This document shows positions 44,266 to 56,402 of a stretch of DNA of 64,000 nt, piece by piece. The notes beneath the pieces are model-generated. The model worked only from the letters and a program-made list of their open reading frames with translations, did not search any database and was not told the origin of the DNA. Source of the DNA: Schistocerca nitens (lineage: Eukaryota; Arthropoda; Insecta; Orthoptera; Acrididae); the NCBI RefSeq assembly GCF_023898315.1, contig NC_064619.1, positions 486,431,376 to 486,495,375 on the forward strand, in the 5' to 3' direction. Position 1 is the stretch's first letter, and every line of letters starts with the position of its first letter. The position numbers and the translations under genes were made by a program.

Positions 44266-45923
44266 TGAAAGGGTACAGTACCGCCCAACATTGAAAATAG
44301 GTACGAAATTCTTGTCAGAACAACACATTTTTGTGTAAAAGTAACTCAATTTCAATTAATACAGCGAAGCCGGATACCAGTGTGGGAAAGAATGACAATT
44401 TATTTATTTAATTGATCACATGTGCACTCCCTCAAAATAAATCCCTACATCCAGTTTGGTGAGATCTGTGAAATGAATGAATGTATGGTCGTCTGCTAAC
44501 CACAGATAGTGAATCGGAATATATGATCATCTTTGAGTCGATCCTTTGGCTACCTTTGGTGAGACCAAAGAGATGGAAGTTACCAGAGCTTTGAGCGTCT
44601 GAAAGGTGGCTGACCAATAAGGTAGCAAGGTGCTTCTCCCACTTCGACAGAGGTGCGAGAGAACCGGAATACGGCCATGTTTCGGCGCTCTGGCGCTGAA
44701 CCTTCTGCTGTAAAGACCTGTTTTTTTGTTGTGCTCCGTAATGAAAGTGTGGAGGCATGGTATGGATGTGGAATATTTAAGAGTAGTTAGAACTAATCAT
44801 TTCTCTTTCCCAGGAACTTTTGTGGGGAAAATTACAAAGTGAGGCAGGTAATTTTAAGGGGATTGTAGTAAACCAACGGTCACAAAGAGCCCACGTGTAG
44901 TTATAAGTTGAGATACTAGCGTGTGTACAATAAGCTGAAATATTTAAGAATTAATAGCGTGTGTACAATAAGCTGAAATATTTAAGAAATAGCGTGTGTA
45001 TCATAAGTTGAAGTATTTAAGAAATATCATTCCGTGTGACGCTAAATTTAAACTCAGAGAGAATCAAGGTGAGTCGGCCGTTTTTCCAGCAACGCCACTT
45101 GGCTTGCATTGCACAGGAAGACGTGCGTTTATCTCCAGAGTTCACAGTAGGAAAGTAGAATTACAAAGTGGGGCAGTGTCGTGTGAAACTGGGATAGATA
45201 TTGATTGAAGTGGGAAAGCGGAAAGTGATGATGTTGTAACAGTTCTTTGTGTTGCATTTCATATTGTTGTGTTGTATATGTCATGTAATTTGGGTATGTG
45301 TGTTTTGCATGGGGGTAGCAAGGTAGTTTCGAAAGATTTGTGGGTATGCCTGTTCCTTCTGTATCGCTCGATCTGGAGGGAAGTTTCGTGAGGATGATTG
45401 TGAGAGGCGAAGTGTGAGGTATAATAAAAGATCCACCATCCGATCCAGGGAGTGCACTGTTGCGGTAAATAGATTACGAGACCATAGTATAGAGATTCAC
45501 TAACGTAAAGCCATGCCCACTGGGCGGAATTTCTCATGTGATTTTGTTGTAGGTTGTAGAATTTGTGTGTTTAGGAATAAATCAGATAGTGAATAGAAAG
45601 AGATTGGTGGCCTATTTCATTAAATTGTATGTTGTCATAATGTCCCAAATTTATATAAAAGCCGTTAAATCAAAGACAAAAAGTAAATGTGGTATTGCCA
45701 GTGCGTAGTGTGCAGTCAGAGTTCTATAAATCACTCATAGTCAGATGCTTGTTTCCGTTGCGTATTATTCATGCAGGAGGATAATTTGTAACTAAATAGT
45801 AAGATACGAGAATTCATGTTTCTCGATAAATTAAGGAAGAATCCACTCGCTTGGCAAACCACACATCTTGCAGGCCTGACTGCTTGATGCCACAGTATGA
45901 GAAAGGCAAGTGGGTGCCTCTCA
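44266..45923 (+). repeat. 3' LTR
   Basis: 1658 bp; pairs with the 5' LTR with about ten substitutions and a 2-bp deletion (CTCAGAGAGAATC against CTCTGAGAGAGAATC). The polyadenylation hexamer AATAAA of the 5' LTR is GATAAA here (45825-45830). TATA box and U3 repeats are kept. Confidence 0.95.
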
Positions 45924-46079
45924 CCACATCATTACGAAATATCGTATTCATGATCCATGGAACTAGTATTAATCTAATCTAATCTGGCTGAGAGATGGAA
46001 CAGATTAAGAGGTGTGCCTGGGGGAGGTAGAGAGAGGTTGGCAGCATTGTACGTCTGTGAATTACATAATATACCTGAC

Positions 46080-47950
46080 CAATACTTTATTATTACGTAA
46101 ATGTCCATTACATTCATATTGATGTACCCTCACTACTTATAGCACATGAAGACCTGAACCAAAGACCACAGATTATTTATACATTTCCAAGATGGCACAC
46201 CTGTATGCTGTATAATGCGATATCACATGAATATTATTAATTATATATTAATATAGTCTCACTACTTGAAGCATGTGAAGATTTGAACCAAACATAATGG
46301 GTTCTATATACATTTTTAGAGCTACATACCTATATATTCCTTTTACAGATGGTAAAATTTGGAGTCCATCAAAAATTATTAGGAGTTATTAAAATTCTGA
46401 AATTACCGTCTGTAGCTGAAAGGTCATCATAGTCTACTTTGAAGTTGTGCATTAAGAGAAACTTACGCTATGTGGCAAACTTTCAGTATTGTCACTAAAG
46501 GAAACATGGTCTTGATATTACAACTAATTGGTGCCTAAGATAGAAGATTAGGGTTTTAGAGATGTGAAGGAGCAGTTGTAGTAGAAGGCATGATGTGGTG
46601 TGGTACATTTTTATACTTGAGTGTACTGGTACAAGGCAATATTATATAATCATTCATTTTAGTATTAATGTGGCCTTAATCCGTCCATGAGAAGGAGATC
46701 TAAAGCACACAATTTTGTTCCATAAACAAGATGACACATTGACATTCTACACTGTGGAAATCATCGTATATTGCAGTATCGCAAAAATAACGATTATTAT
46801 CCTATTTTACATTGATGAGCTCTTAATAATGCTAAGGTATGGAGATTTGAGGCATACGCAATTTTTTCCATAAATGTCTTAAATTCTTGGAATTATATGT
46901 GAATACATTCATCTTACAAACACTGAATATTATTTGTGGACTAATGAAAAATTAACAAAAATACTAAGAGATTAACAGATCGTTTAGGACACATGCTAGC
47001 ATTATGAGAGTGGTACAGTAGTACTAACTTTGAGGGTGGGTGGGGGGAGAGGGGGTTGGAAAGACAAGGGGGATCACAGCGGTTAACTATAAAGTGTACT
47101 TAATTATTTACAGGGATATCCTTTCTTAAACATATAAAGTTACATATTATTGCAAACCCAATATGGATACAAAGTAGTACACTGTAGTGCTTTATGTAGA
47201 AATTGGTGGGGGAGGGATTAGACATATTCGTAGATTATCATACTAATTTAGGTATCATATTAATGGAAAATACGAATCACACTGATGTGGTCTTGATATC
47301 TGAAGTTTACATAATTGGTATCATAAGCATTTTAAATTTTTAAAATTCGTTATAAATACATTCATTTTAGGGTAGGTAAGTAGGATATAAATTAAAATCA
47401 TCAGAAATAATTAAAAGATTCAGAATTCAAGAGAAAATTAATAATGCTGTTAGATGGTCCCTTAGGTCACATGTCAGCATTGTGGAAATGGGCTAGTGTT
47501 AGCTTTTCCAATACCGCCCTACTAGTTCTAGCGTACAGTCACAAGTTCAATGGCGCTTTATTCAGACAATATGGACTTCCAACTACATCACGATAGAGTT
47601 TTTAGCCTTATGATTAAAAAAGGTTATTGGCTATGAAAGGGTGACCTCACGGGGGGAGGGGGGAGAAGCAAGGGGTATGGTGATTAACTATATAATATCT
47701 ACAGAATGTACCATCTACACTTGCTCATATCCATTAAATTATATATTACTGCAGACCCAATGTAGCTAAAAAAATACAGAACACTGTAGTATATTATGTA
47801 AAAGTGGTTGGGGGGGGGGGTATTTACACTGTATGATATCATGCAATAGTGACATACAGATACATGTATGACAGGCTATATGCTACATTAATAATGACAT
47901 GATATATTATGCTCAAGTATACTCTGGAAGAGCACTCTAAGATTTACTGA
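46080..47950. repeat. Diverged tandem repeat, about 602-bp period
   Basis: ACACTGTAGT at 47179 recurs at 47781, and the surroundings align in order: GGACACATGCTAGCATTATG with GGTCACATGTCAGCATTGTG; a G-rich run (GGGTGGGGGGAGAGGGGG with CACGGGGGGAGGGGGGAG); GCAAACCCAATATGG with GCAGACCCAATGTAG. Smaller related blocks recur upstream (AGCACATGAAGACCTGAACC near 46141 and AGCATGTGAAGATTTGAACC near 46267). No coding potential. It looks like an old satellite-like or element-internal duplication. Confidence 0.6.
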
Positions 47951-48394
47951 AATCTTTGCTTAAACAGAATAAACCTGAAATTATCTAAGTGTAGTGCAAG
48001 TTGATCAATCACTAGATCGTCTGGAGGGTTAATCACACAATTATGCAGAGTGTTTCATGATTTGTGTTACACACGTCTAGATGTGAAGAGATGTCTTAGT
48101 AGATCAGGTTTTACATAGGAACCCGTGTATGGAAACTTCATCCAACGAGGTACAGAGTGTCAAAGTCGGAGGTATCATAACGGTTTCGCTTATAACTTTC
48201 GACCCGTTAATTTCCGGTACAGGGACGCTCGCCTCAAAGTGATACGGTGACATCATCACGGAATTATCTTGTACATACACATAAACATACAGTGGCTGGT
48301 GCTCATAACTTGACGCTCTGGAGTATCGCTGGATGTCGTTTCCGGAGATGGGTTCCTATGCAAAACATGACCTAGTAAGTCCCCTCTCCAATCC

Positions 48395-49940
48395 CTAGAA
48401 GTGTGTAATATGAGTTGTGAAAAACCCTGTACATCTCCATTCCTCTAATGTAATCATTTCCTTGTTTCTGGATAGTATATGCATAGTTTGCAAAACCTCA
48501 TTAATCACTTTCACTTGCTGATTTTTCTCTCTTGAATGCTTGCCGAAAGTAGATGTGCAGGTCTCTGTTTTCCTAACGTGTTCGGTAAACCTCTTGTGAA
48601 AAGGGCGCACAGCGTGTTCTATAAAGTACTTCTTACATGTGTCACATATATTATTTTTAGTATGTCTGACGATGTTGCCTAATTTATTACTGGTGTAGAA
48701 ACCTTCCTGAACATCGGTTTTGTCAAATACTTTGGCGGTTTTGTCTGAGACAGTACCTGAATATGGAATGGTATCAAATCTGTTCGACACGCGGGATAGC
48801 CGTGCGGTCTAGTGGGGCCTTGTCACGGTTCGTGCGGCTCCCCCTGTCGGAGGTTAGAGCCCTCCATCGAGAATGGGTGTGTGTGTGTTCTCCATAGCGT
48901 GAGTTAGTTTAACTTAGATTAAGTAGTGTGTAGGCTTAGGGACCGATGGCCTAAGTAGTTTGGTCCCATAAGACCTTACCACAAATTTCCATAAAATTCC
49001 AAATCTGTTCATCTTCAGTTTCTCCTCTTCTCTAATTAGGGTAATAATTAGGGTAATAGTTAAGATCAAGGCCACCGTTATCCCTGATTTTCTTTTCATA
49101 CAGATCTGGTACTAAATTTGGCCTGTATCCTTTACTTAGACCAACTGTAAAATCTATAATTCTTTGACTGTCTCCTCCCTTTTCAATGTAAGTTCCACTA
49201 GCTCATGTACCAAGGGTTGAAGTAAGCCATTTTGGGGTAAGCTGGGTGACATGACTACTCGTAGGTTTTAATTATTCAGTCTGCAGTTGTTTGTTTTCAG
49301 AATATTTGGAATGCGCATCCGTTGTTACTACTGTATCAGTAATTTTTAAGTCAAGGAAATTAAATGTCATGTTAACGTCAGTCTGTTTGATAAACTGAAT
49401 ATTAGAATGATGGCTATTTACGCCATTATGCATAGACTATATTTCAGACAGGGTGCCATCAAACAGAACTACTCAGTCATCAGCACCTCTTTTATAATAA
49501 CCAGCTTCTTTAAGGTTCTTTGAAAAACCTTAGTTCCTGATTATTTATAAAAATGTCAATGTCCCTGCCAGACAGCTATCCATAGCCAGTCCACCCTCTT
49601 CGGTGTAGGTATCCCCTTGGAAAGTGAAACAGTTATGGGCTTGATCAAATCTGGCAGCTCAACGATTTCGGTAATTTTCGCCAATGACAGTTTTCATCTG
49701 TTTAATTAAGTTCCCCCGTATCAACTCAATGGTTTCAGTTACTGGTATATTTGTGTACATATTTGCTATAACATACGAAATTAGTAGACTATTCTCAGTC
49801 ACTCTTAGATATTTCATTTCATGTGCAACGTTTAGTGAGTTACAAATGGTATATTGAAAACTTTCACTGCTGTGGGTGTGTATACACGTCCTCCTACGCC
49901 GTTCCCCAGATGTTGAGGACGTATTTACGTGCACAGCATG
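48395..49940 (-). mobile_element. Penelope-like element remnant (RT and GIY-YIG)
   Basis: Minus-strand reading, 5' to 3': near 49790-49740 ANMYTNIPVTETIELI (RT first catalytic block, usually FDVTNMYTNIP); near 49480 GADD followed by a stop where ADDW is usual; then 48790-48395 with NICDTCKKYFIEHAVRPFHK and RFTEHVRKTETC, the GIY-YIG-type endonuclease core of Penelope elements with the GQTGR segment altered to EHAVR. Stops, frameshifts and a SINE at 48786-48999 break it. It differs in sequence from the PLE pair at 57-61 kb. Confidence 0.72.
48786..48999 (+). mobile_element. SINE with a third tRNA-like head
   Basis: Head GACACGCGGGATAGCCGTGC with a degenerate B box GGTTAGAGCCC, then GGGTGTGTGTGTG, then a tail TAAGTAGTGTGTAGGCTTAGG related to that of the 57.4-kb SINE. 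A perfect 11-bp TSD, CAAATCTGTTC, lies at 48775-48785 and 49000-49010, inside the PLE remnant. Confidence 0.88.
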
Positions 49941-49944
49941 GATT

Positions 49945-51545
49945 TTCCTACAGTGCTGTGGACATCTGAATGCCTCCTGAGCCGCCGACCTATCACGGCT
50001 GCGGACGAGTTACTTCTGTATCTCGATGAATAAAAAATGTTCGAGTACTTATCATATAACCTACATGTCTCGTTACATGGGATCTTTCGCAGGAAAACTT
50101 GTTTCTGTATCTTGAGTCATTTATGACATATGACTATTGCTATGACCACATGGTTGGCGATGCGCAAGGACGTGAATGAACGCGTAGCGTGCGACCAACT
50201 TTCAGATATAAAATCGAAGAACTCAGGAACGAATCATACAGTTCTGCTCTCAATTTTTAACAAAATTCGATGTCTCATCTACATTTCACTCGATGACATG
50301 TATGAGCTAAAATCTACCATATGCATAGTTTGCGCCATGCGTTTTTACCTCAGCAAAATCTTTAAACTTAATTTGATGCAGCACAGTAACCATGGTATAT
50401 ATCAAAAAGAGATCAATTGCTTTATCAGTCGGACATATCAGACTGTAAGAAAAGCAAAAGTCACATAATTTCGCATAATAGATAGCATATAAACGGGTGA
50501 TTAGTATGTCATATCGGCCGGAACGACGTCTCTTAACGCGGGCACCAGCATTTAACGAGCACTACATCGATAGCAGAAGCAGCCATAGCAGGGAATGCAA
50601 AGAGATCATGTGTAACAGCGAAAGGCTTAAACAGTCCATCTGATTTTTTAGTTAATTTATACTCTGGGTTGCTTATGTAGTCTAATGGGTCTAAATGGAA
50701 GATTACCTTTGTGTATCTTCGGTTGAGCTCAGAGCTTTTGGGCACTAGGGATCATATTTATGACTTCTCTAGCCTCTCTATCAGTAATGGCTGGTTTCTT
50801 CCAGTTGATGCGACAGATGTGACGAGAAGCCGTTGGATGTACAATCTACGACAGAGAAGACCGTACTTGGAATATCCATCCTCTATCATAAGACTGTATC
50901 CTCTGCATGAGAGAAGATAGAGCTTCCGCATCAGAATGAAGTTCACCCAAGAAGCCTTTGTACATTGTCCATGTGGTTATCGATTGATGTCTCCCTGGTG
51001 TAACTAACCACCACGGTAGTTCACTCACTCGCTTGTTCATTTAGTTTTTCCACAATTACGGGAACATACCAAAAATTTCATTTTACAGCAGTAATGAGCG
51101 CCACAGCAGCGAAAAGAATGATTATTGGCTTCCAAGGTCTCCAGTCTCACAGTACGCGATTCCTATTTATGTCCTTGGAAGACTCCGTCTATATGTGGCC
51201 CCTTCAATAACTTCGGTGAACCGCGAGGCTGCATACCAACAACTAAAACACCTCAATTTCAGAAATGTTCACATAAGTATGGAGCAGCCATTGTCATGTG
51301 CCTGTGATGGTGATGGTGGTGGTGGTTGTGCAGGTGGGGGTGACAGTTTAACATTTGTTAAAAGGTGAATGAAAACTTTGATCCTAAACATAGTTTTTGA
51401 AATTAACTGAAGGATGTACATCGCAAAAATGGGACGGTTCTATAAGGGTCAATCAAATAAGAGTATTCGCCATAACCGTTAATACATTTATCTCACTGTG
51501 AGGCACGGTGGTCAATGCTCTCATGGAAAAATGTTTGAGGTTGCT
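49945..51545. other. No recognisable feature
   Basis: Short frames on both strands (50130-50468 plus; 50533-50946 minus) have no motifs. A (GGT)n-like simple repeat lies near 51306-51340. Confidence 0.45.
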
Positions 51546-51550
51546 TGTGG

Positions 51551-51626
51551 AACCCGTGGTCTAGGGGTAGCGTCTTTGATTCATAATCAAAACGTCTTCG
51601 GTCCAGGGTTCGATTCCCACCACTGC
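51551..51626 (+). promoter_or_regulatory. tRNA-like pol III promoter at the LINE 5' end
   Basis: A box TGGTCTAGGGG (51557-51567), an anticodon-arm-like hairpin TTTGATTCATAATCAAA with CAT in the loop (51582-51584), and a perfect B box GGTTCGATTCC (51607-51617). The spacing is that of a tRNA. The acceptor ends do not pair well, so it is tRNA-derived and not a working tRNA gene. It joins directly to LINE 5' UTR sequence. Confidence 0.65.
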
Positions 51627-52033
51627 CTGAATTTTGACAAAATAATCAGCATTGGTGGCCGAAGACTTCCGGCATAAGAAGTCAGCCTCATTCTGCCAAC
51701 GGCTTTGTCAAAGAGGGCGAAGGAGCGGATACAGGTTCAGGTCACTCTCTTGTCCTAGGGGTGGGAAATTGCCCCTAAAGGCGGAAGAATCAGCAATGAT
51801 CAACGACATGAGGATGCAGAAGGCAATGGAAACCACTGCATTAAAGACACGTAACGTGTATCCACAGGACATGTGGCCTGTAACTGAAGAAGTGTCATGA
51901 TGATCTCTCCATTGGCAACAGATTCCGGAATAGTCCACCATTCGGATCTCCGGGAGGGGACTGCCAAGGGGGAGGTTACCATGAGAAAAAGATTGAATAA
52001 TCAACGAAAGGATAACGTTCTACGAGTCGGGGC

Positions 52034-54732
52034 GTGGAATGTCAGAAGCTTGACGTGGTAGGAAAACTAGAAAATCTGAAAAGGGAAATGCAAAGGCTCA
52101 ATCTAGATATAGTAGGGGTCAGTGAAGTGAAGTGGAAGGAAGACAAGGATTTCTGGTCAGATGAGTGTCGGGTAATATCAACAGCAGCAGACAATGGTAT
52201 AACAGGTGTAGGATTCGTTATGAATAGGAAGGTAGGGCAGAGGGTGTGTTACTGTGAACAGTTCAGTGGCTGGATTGTTCTAATCAGAATCGACAGCAGA
52301 CCAACACCGACAACGATAATTCAGGTATACATGCCGACGTCGCAAGCTGAAGATGAAAAGATAGAGAAAGTGTATGAGGATATTGAAAGGGTAATGCAGT
52401 ATGTAAAGGGGGACAAAAATCTAATAGTCATGGGCGACTGGAATGCAGTTGTAGGGGAAGGAGTAGAAGAAAAGGTTACAGGAGAATATGGGCTTGGGAC
52501 AAGGAATGACAGAGGAGAAAGACTAATTGAGTTCTGTAACAAGTTTCAGCTGGTAATAGCGAATACGCTGTGGAAGAATAACAAGAGGAGGAGGTATACT
52601 TGGAAAAGGCCGGGAGATACGGGAAGATTTCAATTAGATTACATCATGGTCAGACAGAGATTCCGAAATCAGATACTGGATTGTAAGGCGTACCCAGGAG
52701 CAGATATAGACTCAGATCACAATATAGTAGTGATGAAGAGTAGGCTGAAGTTCAAGACATTAGTCAGGAAGAATCAATACGCAAAGAAGTGGGATACGGA
52801 AGTATTAAGGAATGACGAGATATGTTTGAAGTTCTCTAACGCTATAGATATAGCAATAAGGAATAGCGCAGTAGCCAGTTAAGTTGAAGAGGAATGGACA
52901 TCTCTCAAAAGGGCCATCACAGAAGTTGGGAAGGAAAACATAGGTACAAAGAAGGTAGCTGCGAAGAAACCATGGGTAACAGAACAAATACTTCAGTTGA
53001 TTGATGAAAGGAGGAAGTACAAACATGTTCCGGGAAAATCAGGAATACAGAAATGCAAGACGCTGAGGAATGAAATAAATAGGAAGTGCAGGGAAGCTAA
53101 GACGAAATGGCTGCAGGAAAAATGTGAAGACATCGAAAAAGATATGATTGTCGGAAGGACAGACTCAGCATACAGGAAAGTCAAAACAACCTTTGGTGAC
53201 ATTAGAAGCAACGGTGGCAACATTAGGAGTGCAACGGGAATTCCACTGTTAAATGCAGAGGAGAGAGTAGATAGATGGAAAGAATACATTGAAAGCCTCT
53301 ATGAGGATGAAGATTTGTCTGATGTGATAGAAGAAGAAACAGGAGCCGATTTAGAAGAGATAGGCGATCCAGTATTAGAATCGGAATGTAAAAGAGCTTT
53401 GGAGGACTTACGGTCAAATAAGGCAGAAGGGATAGATAACATTCCATCAGAATTTCTAAAATCATTGGGGTAAGTGGCAACAAAACGACTATTCACGTTG
53501 GTGTGTAGAATATGTGAGTCCACACAATTCCGAAGACGGCAAGAGCTGACAGGTGCGAGAATTATCGCACAATAAGCTTAACAGCTCATGCATCGAAGCT
53601 TCTTACAAGAATAATATACAGAGGAATGGAAAAGAAAATTGAGAATGCGCTAGGTGACGATCAGTTTGGCTTTAGGAAAAGTAATGGGACGAGAGAGGCA
53701 ATTCTGACGTTACAGCTAATAACGGAAGCAAGGCTAAAGAAAAATCAAGACACTTTCATAGTATTTGTCGACCTGGAAAAAGCGTTCGACAATATAAAAT
53801 GGTGCAAGCTGTTCGAGATTCTGAAAAAAGTAGGGGTAAGCTATAGGGAGAGACGGGTCATATACAATATGTACAACAACCAAGAGGGAATAATAAGAGT
53901 GGACGATCAAGAACAAAGTGCTCGTTTTGAGAAGGGTGTAAGACAAGGCTGTAGCCTTTCGCCCCAACTCTTCAATCTGTACATCGAGGAAGCAATGATG
54001 GAAATAAAAGAAAGGTTCAGGAGTGGAATTAAAATACAAGGTGAAAGGATATCAATGATACGATTCGCTGATGACATTGCTATCCTGAGTCAAAGTGAAG
54101 AAGAATTAAATGATCTGCTGAACGGAATGAACAGTCTAATGAGTACACAGTATGGTTTGAGAGTAAATCGGACAAAGGCGAAGGTAATGAGAAGTAGTAG
54201 AAATGAGAACAGCGAGAAACTTAACATCAGGATTGATGGTCACGAAGTCAATGAAGTTAAGGAATTCTGCTACCTAGGCAGTAAAATAACCAATGACGGA
54301 CGGAGCAAGGAGGACATCAAAAGCAGACTCGCTATGGGAAGAAAGGCATTTCTGGCTAAGAGAAGTCTACTAATATCAAATACCGGCCTTAATTTGAGGA
54401 AGAATTTTCTGAGGATGTACGTCTGGAGTACAGCATTGTATGGTAGTGAAACATGGGCTGTGGGAAAACCGGAACAGAAGAGAATCGAAGCATTTGAGAT
54501 GTGGTGCTATAGACGAATGTTGAAAATTAGGTGGACTGGTAAGGTAAGGAATGAGGAAGTTCTATGCAGAATCGGAGAGGAAAGGAATATGTGGAAAACA
54601 CTGATAAGGAGAAGGGACAGGATGATAGGACATCTGGTAAGACATGAGGGAATGAGTTCCATGGTACTAGAGGGAGCTGTAGAGGGCAAAAACGTAGAGG
54701 AAGACAGAGATTGGAATACATCAAGCAAATAA
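52034..54732 (+). pseudogene. RTE-like LINE endonuclease/reverse transcriptase, interrupted
   Basis: Single-ORF layout. Endonuclease 52034-52882 (LNLDIVGVSEVKW, MGDWNAVVG, TWKRPGDTGRFQLDYIMV, DSDHNIVVMKS), ended by a TAA at 52880-52882; the same frame continues from 52883 to 53473 through the linker to KAEGIDNIPSEFLKSLG. The frame then shifts, and 53626-54732 gives the RT: DQFGFRKSNGTREAIL, FIVFVDLEKAFDNI (catalytic Asp), GVRQGCSLSPQLFNLYIEEA, IRFADDIAILS (Asp pair), EFCYLGSKITNDG and the C-terminal domain (RRMLKIRWTG). A last shift near 54690 alters the end. Catalytic residues survive, but at least one stop and two frameshifts make it inactive. Confidence 0.88.
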
Positions 54733-54861
54733 TTGAGGACGTAGGTTGCAAGTGCTACTCTGAGATGAAGAGGTTAGCACAGGAAAGGAATTCGTGGCGG
54801 TCCGCATCAATCCAGTCAGTAGACTAATGACAAAAAAAAAAAAAAAAAAAAAAAAAAATCG

Positions 54862-55456
54862 TTGTCGACAAAAGTCTTTCTTTGGAGCACCAAAAATATG
54901 GAAATGGCGTGGGGAGTGTTGGGGGCTGTAAGGAGGATGCTTAAGGGATTCCCAGGAAAACTTCTATGGCGTAGTTGAACCAACCGTGGTGGAATGTGTC
55001 TGTATGTTACTAACAATTACGACTATTGCTTTTGAAGCAATAAACAGTTTACTTACCTTTTTCCCACCTGCATCATTTTGATTTCACCGCCCCTTATATG
55101 CTGACTCAGTGGTAAAAGGTTGTGGAATCGCATCAGTCCTCCAGAAACATTTTGTGTTATCCGTCAGCCCATTTTGGCGATCGTCAGTGTCCAGCAATAG
55201 TCTCCGAATGACCGGAAGAAATCGTCAACTGAACTGCTCGAACGAGGCGCAGAAGAGAAAAATGAAGAAGACCTGCATAAACTAAGTCGATGCTAGTGTT
55301 GCCTGATGTTATGACCACCAGCGACATACATTGCTCAGAGATGTCAAGACACACTACTCCTTACTCGAAGCCACCACATGGCACAACAGCGCGCCTCACC
55401 ATACCACCTCACGCACGACATGCGTTCGAAAAACGCCCACGAGACGCCGTCAGACA
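54862..55456. other. No recognisable feature
   Basis: No motif-bearing frame or repeat boundary was seen. A plus frame at 55290-55505 runs into the following SINE and is not a gene. Confidence 0.5.
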
Positions 55457-55467
55457 CAGGCACAGCT

Positions 55468-55669
55468 CGAGTGGTTCAAATGGCTCTGAGCACTATGGAA
55501 CTTAACATCAGAGGTCATCAGTCCCCTAAAACTTAGAACATTTTAAACCTATTTAACCTAAGGACATCACACACATCCATGCCCGAGGCAGGACTCGACC
55601 CTGCAACCGTAGCCGTAGCGCGGTTCCAGACTGAAGCGCCTAGAACCGCTGGGCCACCGCGGCAGGCTG
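55468..55669 (-). mobile_element. tRNA-derived SINE (common head)
   Basis: Tail-first on the plus strand (GTGGTTCAAATGGCTCTGAG), reversed B box, head ending GCCACCGCGGCAGGCTG. A perfect TSD, CAGGCACAGCT, at 55457-55467 and 55670-55680. Confidence 0.93.
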
Positions 55670-55680
55670 CAGGCACAGCT

Positions 55681-56392
55681 ATTTAAGCCATTTCGTACCG
55701 TGTCCCTATGGACGGTCCAGGAAGATACGCCGACAGCTGTAAGATATGTGTCACCGCACGTATATTTTTTGGCGCCCCACATGAACAAGTAATGTAGAAT
55801 TAAATTTATCATGAAGGTAAGAGTAAACATTACCAAATATACTTCGTTATGAGGTACGAAGTGCTTCTTAGCAGCACATCAATCTGCATCCGCATTTCGA
55901 GTGCCATGTTTCAGTAAAATGTGTCCCATTACCTACAGCCTTCAAAGTTAATTAAGCAGCATTACAAACTCCTTCTAAGAGACGTCACTGAAGCTGCTAG
56001 ACGTAGAACCGGCTACCTCAAAGTCGAAAAATGCCACAGTTGAATGCACGAAAGTATTGTTTACGGAGCCAAATGATTCACATTTCCCATACTCCTCTTT
56101 GTTCCCCCTGCACTGTGAACAATCGTGATAAGCTAGGCAACTGCCATCCACGATTTGCCATTACCTTATTTCAACAGAGGGGCCACTACGACACAGTTCA
56201 CTAAAATGTGGGAAAATGATCAGCATCTTCACTCTGACTATCCATTGCTCAGGGCACTAGTCACTAATCTGATTTCCTTACTCTAACCAGGTTTTACTCC
56301 CAGCACTAGGTCTGCAAGTTATACTATGCAAGTAAATAAGGCAGGTAATTGCCACGGAAAACGTGTAAAACGGGTCTTTGTAAAATTAATCG
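55681..56392. other. No recognisable feature
   Basis: Mixed-composition sequence without motif-bearing frames, terminal repeats or RNA genes that I can support. Confidence 0.5.
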
Positions 56393-56402
56393 AAATTTTC
56401 GG

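Larger units (their letters stand above)
32887..45923 (+). mobile_element. Ty3/Gypsy LTR retrotransposon, complete (13.0 kb)
   Basis: Two long terminal repeats bracket gag, pol and a long 3' region. The LTRs run TG...CA (32887-34546 and 44266-45923). A 4-bp TSD, CCAC, lies at 32883-32886 and 45924-45927, and removing the element restores the LINE 3' UTR. The domain order protease, RT, RNase H, integrase defines Ty3/Gypsy. Both genes are open. No envelope-like gene is visible. I see no canonical TGG-type primer-binding site after the 5' LTR and only a weak purine tract before the 3' LTR. LTRs differ at about ten bases plus one 2-bp indel, so insertion was fairly recent. Confidence 0.95.
28247..45985 (+). 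mobile_element. Jockey/CR1-group LINE, split by Tc1 copy C and a Gypsy element
   Basis: A non-LTR retrotransposon whose pieces are 28247-28858, 30281-32886 and 45928-45985. Its endonuclease is interrupted at a TA by Tc1 copy C, and its 3' UTR is interrupted by a 13-kb Gypsy element with TSD CCAC. The last piece ends GATCCATGGAACTAGTATT then (AATCT)3, a short-repeat tail rather than poly(A). No separate ORF1 is visible, so the copy is 5'-truncated or rearranged. Its start near 28247 abuts a mariner fragment. The order of events is LINE first, then Tc1 and Gypsy. Confidence 0.85.
51551..54858 (+). mobile_element. RTE-like LINE, full length with tRNA-like leader and poly(A)
   Basis: 3.3 kb: tRNA-like leader (51551-51626), about 400 nt of 5' UTR, one long EN-RT reading frame (interrupted), short 3' UTR and an A27 tail at 54832-54858. 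The endonuclease is of the RTE/BovB type (GVSEVKW, MGDWNAVVG, DSDHNIVVMK). The window holds two other pieces of the same or a close family, 10515-11770 and 62336-63850. I did not find a clear TSD. Confidence 0.85.

Noticed and set aside
51551..51626. A functional tRNA-Met gene
   Set aside because: The promoter boxes and a CAT loop are present, but the acceptor strands do not pair and LINE sequence follows directly.
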